Below, piece by piece: positions 1-5,597 of a stretch of 10,364 nucleotides of DNA; within the stretch, counting starts at the first letter, position 1; the number at the start of each line of letters is the position of its first letter. Origin of the DNA: an uncultured Clostridia bacterium (GTDB lineage: Bacteria > Bacillota_A > Clostridia > Christensenellales > Aristaeellaceae). The position numbers and the translations under genes were made by a program. The notes under the pieces are model-generated. The model made no database searches, had not been told where the DNA came from, and was given only the letters and a program-made list of their open reading frames with translations. The stretch covers positions 1 through 10,364 of the forward strand of contig CAMOGC010000043.1 in assembly GCA_946613955.1 (NCBI GenBank). The letters run 5' to 3'.

Positions 1-26
1 TACATGTTCAAAGGAGTCTTATTTCC

Positions 27-893
27 ATGCGCTTTCCTTCCATGGACAACCGAAAAGAACTGTTTTCCGCCTACGGTCAGATCGTGCTGGGCTGCGTGAT
101 CGGCGCGGCGGCCTATCCGACCTTTCTGGTTCCGAACCGTATCGCGCCCGGGGGACTGACCGGAATCGCGACCATTCTGAATCACCTTTTCGGCCTGCCC
201 ATCGGCACCACGTCGCTGGTGATGAATATCCCGCTTTTTCTGATCGGCTATAAGGCCATGGGCGGCATCTTTGCCTTTCGCAGCCTGGTGGCGACCCTGC
301 TGTTCTCCGCGCTGATCGACCTGCTTCCCCTGCCGGTCATCAGCAACGATCCCCTGCTGGGAACGCTCTTCGGCGGGGTCGTGCTGGGCATCGGCCTGGG
401 GCTGATCCTGCGGGGCGGGGCAACCACCGGCGGAACGGACATGATCGCCCGCATGGTGCACCGCCGCTTTCCCTTCATTACGGTGGGGGCGTTTTTGTTC
501 GCGCTGGATTTCGCGGTTGTGCTGGCGGCCGGCCTGCTGATCGGCAGCCCGGAGGCACTGTATGCCATGATCAATATCTTCGTGACCGCGAAGGTGATCG
601 ACGCGGTGATGGTCGGGTTTACCGGGAACAAGGCCTGCTTCATCATGAGCGGGGCCTGGGAGCCCGTATCCCATAGAATCATGGAGGAGGTCGGCCGGGG
701 CGCGACCTATCTGACCGGCCGGGGCGCCTATTCCGGGGAGGAGCGTCCGGTCGTGCTTTGCGTGGCCTCCCGGCAGGAGATCAGCGCGATTAAGCAGATT
801 GTCCACGAGGAGGACGAAACAGCCTTCATGTTTATCACCGACGCGCATGAGGCCCTGGGAGAGGGATTCAGCAAACTGGATGGGAAAGACTGA
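27..893 (+). CDS. YitT family membrane protein (DUF161 plus C-terminal DUF2179)
   Basis: A 288-residue integral membrane protein of the YitT family, common in Bacillota; its transport or sensing function is not firmly established. The first ~200 residues are hydrophobic and form about five to six membrane helices. They carry the glycine-rich GGLTGIA motif near residue 42 and the family hallmark GGATTGGTD at residues 130-138. The last ~85 residues (from about 203) are a soluble cytoplasmic DUF2179 domain, with the typical RGATYLTGRGAYSG stretch followed by a beta-alpha-beta pattern and EDETAFMFITDA. Length is normal for the family. I chose the ATG at 27 because AAGGAG lies at 11-16, ten bases upstream; a second in-frame ATG at 42 is less well placed. 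The promoter must lie left of the window. No clear terminator follows. Family assignment is confident; substrate is unknown. Confidence 0.93.
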   Translation: MRFPSMDNRKELFSAYGQIVLGCVIGAAAYPTFLVPNRIAPGGLTGIATILNHLFGLPIGTTSLVMNIPLFLIGYKAMGGIFAFRSLVATLLFSALIDLLPLPVISNDPLLGTLFGGVVLGIGLGLILRGGATTGGTDMIARMVHRRFPFITVGAFLFALDFAVVLAAGLLIGSPEALYAMINIFVTAKVIDAVMVGFTGNKACFIMSGAWEPVSHRIMEEVGRGATYLTGRGAYSGEERPVVLCVASRQEISAIKQIVHEEDETAFMFITDAHEALGEGFSKLDGKD

Positions 894-982
894 CGCGGGT
901 CACTCTGCGGCATGGAGAGGAGAAGACGCATAGCCCGCGCGGGGGAAGGACGCTACCGGATCGAGCCTACGGTCGGAGGCAC

Positions 983-1011
983 TTGCGTTTTCTGCGCAAA
1001 CAGGTCATACT
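983..1011 (+). promoter_or_regulatory. weak candidate promoter before the 169-residue protein gene
   Basis: TTGCGT (983-988) and CATACT (1006-1011) are spaced by 17 bases and resemble sigma-A -35 and -10 boxes, with 3/6 and 4/6 matches. They lie 70-100 bases ahead of the start codon at 1083. The match is modest and the stretch is otherwise G+C-rich, so this is only a candidate. A small hairpin (TTGCG/CGCAA, 984-1000) overlaps the -35 region. Confidence 0.3.
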
Positions 1012-1082
1012 AAGTAAGGGTTATCAGCGGGCCCTCGCGATTCGGGAGCGGGGCCTGCCGAGGCGGAGAGGAGGAAACGCTT

Positions 1083-1592
1083 ATGGAAATCACATCCGCG
1101 ATGGCGGCGAAGCATCTGCGCAAGCTGAATGACCAGCGGAACGCGCTGCTGAGCATGGAGCAGAAGGCCATGGTGTTTACGGCGGCCATTCAGGAGGATA
1201 TCGAGACGGTCCGGCCCGCGTATGACTACGGGGCGGTGCAGGAGGAGCTGAACGCCCTGGACGAAAAGATCCGGAAGCTGAAGCACACCCTGAACTGCTT
1301 CAACGCGAGCTACGTTCTTCCGGAGGTCGGCATGACCATTGATCAGGCGCTGATCTATATTCCACAGCTGACGGCGCGGAAGGGAAAGCTGGATCTTTTC
1401 CGGAGCAAGCTGCCCCGGGAGCGGAGGGATGCCGGCGGACGGAGCGCGGGAATCATAGAGTACGACTACGCCAATTACGACATCGCCCGGGCGGAGGCGG
1501 ATTACCAGGCCGTGGCGGACGAGCTGGCGAAGGTCCAGAACGCCCTGGACCGGGCCAACGCCACCGTGACCTTCGAGGCGGAGATGGAGTAA
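1083..1592 (+). CDS. hypothetical protein, 169 residues, coiled-coil rich
   Basis: I do not recognise a named family. The product is a soluble, charged, mostly helical protein with no signal peptide or membrane segment. Residues ~1-75 and ~120-165 have heptad-like spacing of hydrophobics (for example ELNALDEKIRKLKHTLN and VADELAKVQNALDRAN), suggesting two coiled-coil helices. Between them sits a compact segment, GMTIDQALIYIPQLTARK, which looks like a conserved core and may connect the helices. The start is well supported: AGAGGAGG at 1067-1074 precedes the ATG by eight bases. I recall similar uncharacterised proteins in Clostridia, with C-termini ending in a TVTFE-like strand, but cannot attach a function. 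The last ten codons are repeated in diverged form just after the stop (see repeat at 1560-1656). The gene stands alone, about 190 bases after the YitT gene. Confidence 0.8.
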   Translation: MEITSAMAAKHLRKLNDQRNALLSMEQKAMVFTAAIQEDIETVRPAYDYGAVQEELNALDEKIRKLKHTLNCFNASYVLPEVGMTIDQALIYIPQLTARKGKLDLFRSKLPRERRDAGGRSAGIIEYDYANYDIARAEADYQAVADELAKVQNALDRANATVTFEAEME

Positions 1593-1656
1593 CTTTTTCC
1601 GCGGCTGCCACGGCGTCCTTCGAGACGGAAGTGGAGTCTTATTTTCCGCGGCTGCC
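1560..1656 (+). repeat. diverged 50-base direct repeat of the gene's 3' end (period 47)
   Basis: Positions 1560-1609 and 1607-1656 align without gaps, with 40 of 50 bases identical and the final ten (CGCGGCTGCC) fully so. The first unit encodes the C-terminus ATVTFEAEME and the stop of the 169-residue protein. The second unit, in its own frame (the period is not a multiple of three), would read ATASFETEVE followed by SY instead of a stop. Several differences are synonymous or conservative (T/T, E/E, V/A, T/S, M/V), which suggests the copy derives from a diverged coding paralogue rather than a recent slip. Confidence 0.7.
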
Positions 1657-1893
1657 CCCCCGCCTTCCGGCGGAGCGGGGCCGGCCGAAAAACCTATGGA
1701 ACGAAAGCGCTTTGGCCCGCCGTGAGCCCTGTCACGACAAATCCGGGTTCAATGTTCAGGATCGTGTTTTCCGTTATTCTTTATTTATCGGTCAGCGTTC
1801 AGTGTTGAGTCACGCAGAGGACTTGTTCCTTTTGCTTTCGTTCCGCGGAGGAGGTTCGGTTTCAATCCGCTTTTTCAGGAGGGATATGCGGCC
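1593..1893. other. 301-base gene-poor interval
   Basis: No convincing gene is present. The left part holds the second copy of the 3'-end repeat (to 1656). A small G+C-rich hairpin follows (CCGCC 1660-1664 with GGCGG 1669-1673); it lacks a following T-run, so it is not a standard terminator. From about 1735 the base composition becomes more A+T-rich, with short T-runs and a pair of 13-base direct repeats (1747-1759 and 1797-1809). This is the likely 5' regulatory region of the gene at 1894, but I could not pick a clear -35/-10 pair. An open frame through here (GTG at 1631) has no ribosome binding site and low-complexity content, and I do not call it. Confidence 0.5.
1747..1809 (+). repeat. pair of 13-base direct repeats, 50 bases apart
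   Basis: GTTCAATGTTCAG (1747-1759) and GTTCAGTGTTGAG (1797-1809) match at 11 of 13 positions. Their starts are 50 bases apart, close to five helical turns. They sit in the A+T-richer region upstream of the gene at 1894, so they could be paired binding sites for a regulator. Chance is not excluded. Confidence 0.3.
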
Positions 1894-2301
1894 ATGAATG
1901 AATGGACGGTGGAGGCGCTGCTTCAGACCCCGTACTGGATTATCGATATTTTGCCGGAGCGGGTGCCGGAGAACAGCCCGGGCCAGTACTTTGCCATCGC
2001 GGAATACTACCGGAAGGAGCCACGGCGGGCGGACATCCGGCGGAAGATGATCAACCTGATTCTGAAGCTGAACTGCTACCGGAGCCTCTCGCTGGACGAG
2101 GGAAAAGCGGTCAATCCTTCCCCGGAGCGGATCGCGGAGACGGTGGAAGCGGGACGCGCTGTGATCCTGCTGGAGGATGCCCTGCTCATCGCCGAAGAGG
2201 ATGATCACTATATGACGCTCTATCATCCGGATAAGGCACTGCTGGAGTTGATCAGCGCCCTGGCGGCCGGGGAAGGGCTCTTTGTCTGGAAAGGGGAATG
2301 A
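1894..2301 (+). CDS. hypothetical protein, 135 residues
   Basis: I do not recognise a named domain. The product is soluble and acidic, with no signal peptide or membrane helix. The N-terminal MNEWTVEALLQTPYWIIDIL is aromatic and hydrophobic. The middle, around residues 46-65, is helical and basic then polar (RRKMINLILKLNCYRSL). The C-terminus ends in an alpha-helical LLELISALAAGEGLFVWK block. Comparable small proteins of unknown role occur in Clostridia, as far as I recall. The start is well supported: AGGAGGG at 1877-1883 lies ten bases before the ATG. The deacylase gene follows 102 bases later on the same strand, so co-transcription is possible. A G+C-rich imperfect hairpin just after the stop (about 2302-2334) has no T-run and does not look like a terminator. 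Confidence 0.82.
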   Translation: MNEWTVEALLQTPYWIIDILPERVPENSPGQYFAIAEYYRKEPRRADIRRKMINLILKLNCYRSLSLDEGKAVNPSPERIAETVEAGRAVILLEDALLIAEEDDHYMTLYHPDKALLELISALAAGEGLFVWKGE

Positions 2302-2403
2302 GCCGCCGCGCGGGTTCGAAGACCGCGGCCGGCGCAACAGAAAAAACGATACCACTTTACCGCGTCCCCGCAGGGATGAATAATGGAAAGGGAGACGGAA
2401 TCC

Positions 2404-3996
2404 ATGCGCATACTGCTGAAAAACGGCAAGATCTATGACGGAACCGAAGGGGAGGCCACCTCCGGCGATATCCTGATTCAGGACGACAGAATCGAGAAAA
2501 TCGCCCCGTCCATCGACGCTCCGGCGGATCGGGTCATCGATCTGAACGGAAAGTCCGTCGCGCCCGGCTTTATTGACGGGCATTCCCATAACGACTGGTA
2601 CGCCATCAAGGAAAACCCGCTGCCCTATTTTGAACCCTTCCTCCGGCAGGGGATCACAACTTTCGTCTCCGGCAACTGCGGTATCTCCACCGTCGGCTTC
2701 GAGAAGGACAGCCCCCATGCCGACAAGGTGGGGGCCGGGCTCTTCGGCTTCCGCGGAACCAGGGGAGAATACGGAACCATCAAGGAATTCTTTGACGCGG
2801 TGGACCGGCGGATCCCCTGCAACATGCTGGAGCTGGCGGGACACTGCTCCGCCAGGACCTCCGTCGCCGGATACGAGAACCGGCCGCTGACCCCGGAGGA
2901 AGAGAAGCGGATGCTGGCCATTCTGGAAAAGGCGCTGCAGGAAGGGGCCGCGGGGCTTTCCCTGGGGATGATGTATGTGCCCGGGGTTTATACGGGCGTG
3001 GAGGAAATCCGCAAGGTCGCGCAGCTCTGCGTCAAATACAACAAGCCGCTGACCGTCCATCCCCGGGCGGAATCGAAGGTGTCCATGAGCTATCCCCTGC
3101 TGGGCCGGGCCCATATTCTCCGGGCGCTGGACGAGCTGGTGGAGATTTCCAAAGGGACGAACCTGAAGCTTCAGTATTCCCACGCGATTTTCGTGGGCCG
3201 CAGCAGCTTCCGCTACAAGGATGAGTTCCTGAAGATCCTGGAGGAGCAGCGCCGCGGCGGCGTCGACATGATGTTCGATATTTATAACGAGCTGCAGGGT
3301 GTCTCCGTGATCACGGTCATTCTGCCCGACTGGTATCAGGCGATGAGCGAGGAAGAGAAGCGGAAGCCCTTCACAAAGCTGAAGCTGCGGGTGATGGTGG
3401 CGGCCACCAGCATGCTGCTGGGCTTCGGCTTCGAGGATATCACCATCGCCTATATCGGGCCCGGATATGAGCGGTATGAGGGGAAAACCGTCCATCAGAT
3501 CGCGCAGGAGGAGGGTCTCAGCGATTTCGACGCCTATATCAAAATGTGCGAGCTGTCCCATTTCCACGGCCGGGTCAACATGGGGCCGTATTCGACGGAG
3601 GAGATCATTCACGATTTCGAGAAAAACCCGAACTGCCTGTTTATTACGGACGCCTGGGTGGAGGATCACGGCGTCCAGAATCCGGTGCTGATGGACTGCT
3701 TCCCCCGCTTCCTGCGGGATTCCCTGCTGGGGCTGGGGGATACCCTGCCCCGGACGATCCGCAGGATGACCGGCGCGACGGCGGACCGCTTCAGCATTCC
3801 CGAACGCGGGTATCTGAAGGAAGGATATTTCGCGGATCTGACGGTTTTTGACGAGGAGAAGATGAAGAATGGCGTCCCCGGGCAGGGAAAAGCCTTCGGG
3901 ATTGAGAAAGTCATCCTGAACGGACGCCTGGTGCTCGATCAGGATCAGCTGGATACGGAGGCTCTGAAAACCGCCGGCCGGGCCATCCGGGTGTAA
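2404..3996 (+). CDS. N-acyl-D-amino-acid deacylase-like amidohydrolase (D-aminoacylase family)
   Basis: A 530-residue cytoplasmic zinc amidohydrolase of the D-aminoacylase/dihydroorotase-like superfamily, expected to hydrolyse N-acyl-D-amino acids to a D-amino acid and a carboxylate. The order is typical: a small beta domain (MRILLKNGKIYDGTEGE, then DILIQDDRIEKI), then the catalytic barrel, then the beta domain again (GYLKEGYFADLTVFDEE). Visible metal-site candidates are HSHND (H60, H62), C92 in GNCGIS, H219 in LTVHPRAES, H260 in YSHAIF and D416 in FITDAW. They match the Cys/His/Asp pattern of D-aminoacylases, although family members often have SDG where this protein has TDA. I chose ATG 2404 over the in-frame ATG at 2383, because AAAGGGAG (2387-2394) sits nine bases ahead of 2404 and the protein then starts at the family's usual MRILL-type strand. 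A relative acting on another N-acyl or cyclic amide substrate is possible. Confidence 0.9.
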   Translation: MRILLKNGKIYDGTEGEATSGDILIQDDRIEKIAPSIDAPADRVIDLNGKSVAPGFIDGHSHNDWYAIKENPLPYFEPFLRQGITTFVSGNCGISTVGFEKDSPHADKVGAGLFGFRGTRGEYGTIKEFFDAVDRRIPCNMLELAGHCSARTSVAGYENRPLTPEEEKRMLAILEKALQEGAAGLSLGMMYVPGVYTGVEEIRKVAQLCVKYNKPLTVHPRAESKVSMSYPLLGRAHILRALDELVEISKGTNLKLQYSHAIFVGRSSFRYKDEFLKILEEQRRGGVDMMFDIYNELQGVSVITVILPDWYQAMSEEEKRKPFTKLKLRVMVAATSMLLGFGFEDITIAYIGPGYERYEGKTVHQIAQEEGLSDFDAYIKMCELSHFHGRVNMGPYSTEEIIHDFEKNPNCLFITDAWVEDHGVQNPVLMDCFPRFLRDSLLGLGDTLPRTIRRMTGATADRFSIPERGYLKEGYFADLTVFDEEKMKNGVPGQGKAFGIEKVILNGRLVLDQDQLDTEALKTAGRAIRV

Positions 3997-4099
3997 GGGA
4001 TACAGGCCTCGGGGCCGAAAAGATCCTGCCCGAGCGGGGCCCCAAAAGCGGTTTCACGGGCCGGACGGTGAAACTCCGCCGGGCCATCCGGGTGTAAGG
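3977..4099 (+). repeat. identical 22-base direct repeat spanning the deacylase stop codon (period 101)
   Basis: Bases 3977-3998 and 4078-4099 are identical. The first copy is the end of the deacylase gene (residues RAIRV, then TAA). The second also encodes RAIRV and TAA in its own frame, preceded by VKLR where the gene has LKTAG. Similarity continues weakly upstream (TGAAA plus CGCC in both). The second copy lies in the short non-coding spacer before the terminator. Confidence 0.8.
4048..4079. other. imperfect hairpin in the deacylase 3' region
   Basis: GCGG plus TTTCAC (4048-4057) can pair with GTGAAA plus CCGC (4068-4079), giving ten base pairs with a two-base bulge and a ten-base loop. 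No T-run follows, so by itself it is not a factor-independent terminator. It may protect the mRNA 3' end or be incidental. Confidence 0.35.
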
Positions 4100-4108
4100 A
4101 AAAGGCGC

Positions 4109-4157
4109 AAAAAGACCCCATCCTGTCGATTGAGGCAGGATGGGGTCCTGTTTTTTT
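4109..4157. terminator. bidirectional factor-independent terminator between convergent genes
   Basis: GACCCCATCCTG (4114-4125) and CAGGATGGGGTC (4136-4147) form a perfect 12-base-pair stem with a ten-base loop. On the plus strand CTG and then seven Ts follow (4151-4157). On the minus strand the stem is followed by five Ts (the AAAAA at 4109-4113). It therefore can end transcription of both the deacylase gene from the left and the DUF4317 gene from the right. Confidence 0.95.
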
Positions 4158-4270
4158 GCAGCCGCGCATTTTCCGGAAGACAGTCTCCCGTTTTTCCACG
4201 CTGCTTTCTTCTGGGAACGGGCATTCGCTTTCACGCGTTATTTGATTGGGAAACGCGCTTTTGCCTGACC

Positions 4271-5425
4271 TTATTTTTTCGGGAACACGGGCTGGCCGTT
4301 GACGGAGATGTCGCCGTCGATGGGAATCAGCAAATAGCTGCGGCCGTCGATGGTTCGGGTTTCCAGCAGGTCCGCCTGCTCCGGATCCACCTTGATGGAT
4401 ACGCTGGGGAGGTCCACCTTGAACTGTTTCGGCGTTACCACGTTGACCGCGGGGAGCACCGCGCCGGCGCCGAAAACCTGATCGTATCCGGCTTCGAAGG
4501 CCTCCACCTTCTCGGCGGGGACGCCGCTGTCCGTCAGCATCCGGGAGACGTCCTGCTTCGAGAGCATCAGGGGATCGTCGTCCTTCTCCTGGCCGGCGAT
4601 CATTTCGGAGACCGCCCCGTGCATGTCCTGCACGACCTCCAGGGAGCAGTCGGAGCCGAGGGTCTGGGCCAGCACGGTCTGGAACTGATCGGTCTGCTCG
4701 GCCGCGGGCATGACCGCCTGCAGCTGGAAGGCCGCCTCCAGGAACTTCTCGTGGGCGTCCTTCTGGTCCCGGGTAAAGAAGAGAATCGTGTTCACGTCCG
4801 CCGCGCCGCCTTCGTAGAGGGGAAAGAGGAAGCCCGTGACCGGCGCGCCGGCCAGCCATTCGGCCCCGCGCTCGCGGAAAACGCTGTCGGTGGGGTCGTA
4901 CCGGAGGGCGGGTTTATCCTGCTTGACCGGGCAGATGGCGCAGAGGATATAGCTGAAGGAGCCGTCGGAGTTTTCGTAGTCGATTTCGTCCCGGCGGTTT
5001 CTGCGGCGCACATCCATGGTATCGTGCATCATGAGCACCAGCCAGTTGTCCGCCTTCTGGGCCTCCTCGACGGACTGGGTGTCCGGATGCTCGGCGCGCA
5101 GGCCGGCGATCAGGCGGGACAGGAGGGCTTCCACCGCCTCCTCGTCCTTCAGCGCGCTGTCGCGGGCCCGCAGGATCGTCCCGTAGGAGGCGTTGTCCGC
5201 TTCGATACCGATGGGAATCAGGCTCTGGCCGATCTGGCCGGAGAGCACCTTCTTGAAAAGGGACATGTATTTTTCGTTTTCCTGCTCATACAGCGTGCCG
5301 ACGTTCAGCTCAAAGCTGGTAATGGGGTTGCCGACATGGTCGACATAGCAGCCCCGGATGATGGAAGGATTGCGCTTTTCGGGATTCAGCCGGCGCTTCA
5401 GTTCCGCCAGGTCTTTTTGATTCAT
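4271..5425 (-). CDS. DUF4317 family protein
   Basis: A 384-residue soluble protein matching what I know of the DUF4317 family, found in Bacillota and of unknown function. It begins MNQKDLAELKRRLNPEKRN and continues with the family-like IRGCYVDHVGNPITSFE. The middle contains WLVLMMHDTMDVRRRNRRDE and a stretch resembling SFSYILCAICPVKQDKPAL. The C-terminal third ends with an IDGRSYLLIPIDGDISVNG beta-rich segment. No signal peptide or membrane helix is visible. The open frame continues far upstream of this start, but that part has no coding character. I place the start at the ATG whose first base is 5425, because AAAGGA (5437-5442 on the complement) lies 11 bases upstream and the extended -10 promoter at 5484-5489 is just beyond. 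It is a single-gene transcript ending at the bidirectional terminator. Confidence 0.9.
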   Translation of the reverse strand: MNQKDLAELKRRLNPEKRNPSIIRGCYVDHVGNPITSFELNVGTLYEQENEKYMSLFKKVLSGQIGQSLIPIGIEADNASYGTILRARDSALKDEEAVEALLSRLIAGLRAEHPDTQSVEEAQKADNWLVLMMHDTMDVRRRNRRDEIDYENSDGSFSYILCAICPVKQDKPALRYDPTDSVFRERGAEWLAGAPVTGFLFPLYEGGAADVNTILFFTRDQKDAHEKFLEAAFQLQAVMPAAEQTDQFQTVLAQTLGSDCSLEVVQDMHGAVSEMIAGQEKDDDPLMLSKQDVSRMLTDSGVPAEKVEAFEAGYDQVFGAGAVLPAVNVVTPKQFKVDLPSVSIKVDPEQADLLETRTIDGRSYLLIPIDGDISVNGQPVFPKK

Positions 5426-5483
5426 GGTTTTTAGCGTCCTTTCGTTTTCTGGTTCCTCCCCGGAAGGAGGGCGAACGGGAGCC

Positions 5484-5512
5484 ATTATACCATAGAAAGG
5501 GGCCGGGGGAAA
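5484..5512 (-). promoter_or_regulatory. leftward promoter of the DUF4317 gene
   Basis: On the minus strand, a perfect TATAAT (complement of 5484-5489) is preceded by TGG, giving an extended -10 element. Seventeen bases further upstream lies TTTCCC (complement of 5507-5512), a poor -35 box, which extended -10 promoters tolerate. Transcription would start near 5477 and give a leader of about 50 bases. Confidence 0.75.
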
Positions 5513-5525
5513 GGGGGTGGCCCGT

Positions 5526-5554
5526 TTGACCGGTGGGCAGGGGGGTGATATAAT
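5526..5554 (+). promoter_or_regulatory. rightward sigma-A-type promoter of the antiporter-MgtC operon
   Basis: TTGACC (5526-5531, 5/6 match) and TATAAT (5549-5554, perfect) are separated by exactly 17 bases, and TGA immediately before the -10 box makes it an extended -10 as well. Transcription would start near 5561. That rules out the upstream in-frame starts and decides the antiporter start at 5598. Confidence 0.88.
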
Positions 5555-5597
5555 GAAGATTCCCAAAGAAACAGGCTTCGGAAAGGAGGCGGTATTG

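Noticed and set aside
912..1013. A 33-codon open frame (begins MERRRRIARAG and contains CVFC)
   Set aside because: No ribosome binding site precedes it, the composition is arginine-rich as expected of random G+C-rich sequence, and one CxxC is not enough to support a gene.
1020..1060. A G+C-rich hairpin (GGCCC/GGGCC with inner CGC/GCG) before the gene at 1083
   Set aside because: No T-run and no anti-terminator partner could be found, so I do not call an attenuator or riboswitch.
1660..1690. A G+C-rich hairpin as terminator of the 169-residue protein gene
   Set aside because: The stem is only five base pairs and is followed by As rather than a T-run on the coding strand.
1631..1897. An 88-codon open frame starting at GTG
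   Set aside because: It lies across the repeat and leader region, lacks a ribosome binding site, and overlaps the well-supported start at 1894.
2310..2330. A T-loop-like GGTTCGAAG with flanking complementary bases
   Set aside because: No acceptor, D or anticodon stems fit around it, and the upstream half would lie inside the 135-residue protein gene.
1810..3669. A 619-codon open frame on the minus strand
   Set aside because: It is antisense to the 135-residue protein and deacylase genes. Its His/Arg/Gly/Pro-rich composition is that of a shadow frame in G+C-rich DNA.
4130..5434. A 434-codon open frame on the plus strand
   Set aside because: It is antisense to the DUF4317 gene, begins inside the terminator stem, and has no ribosome binding site or recognisable domain.
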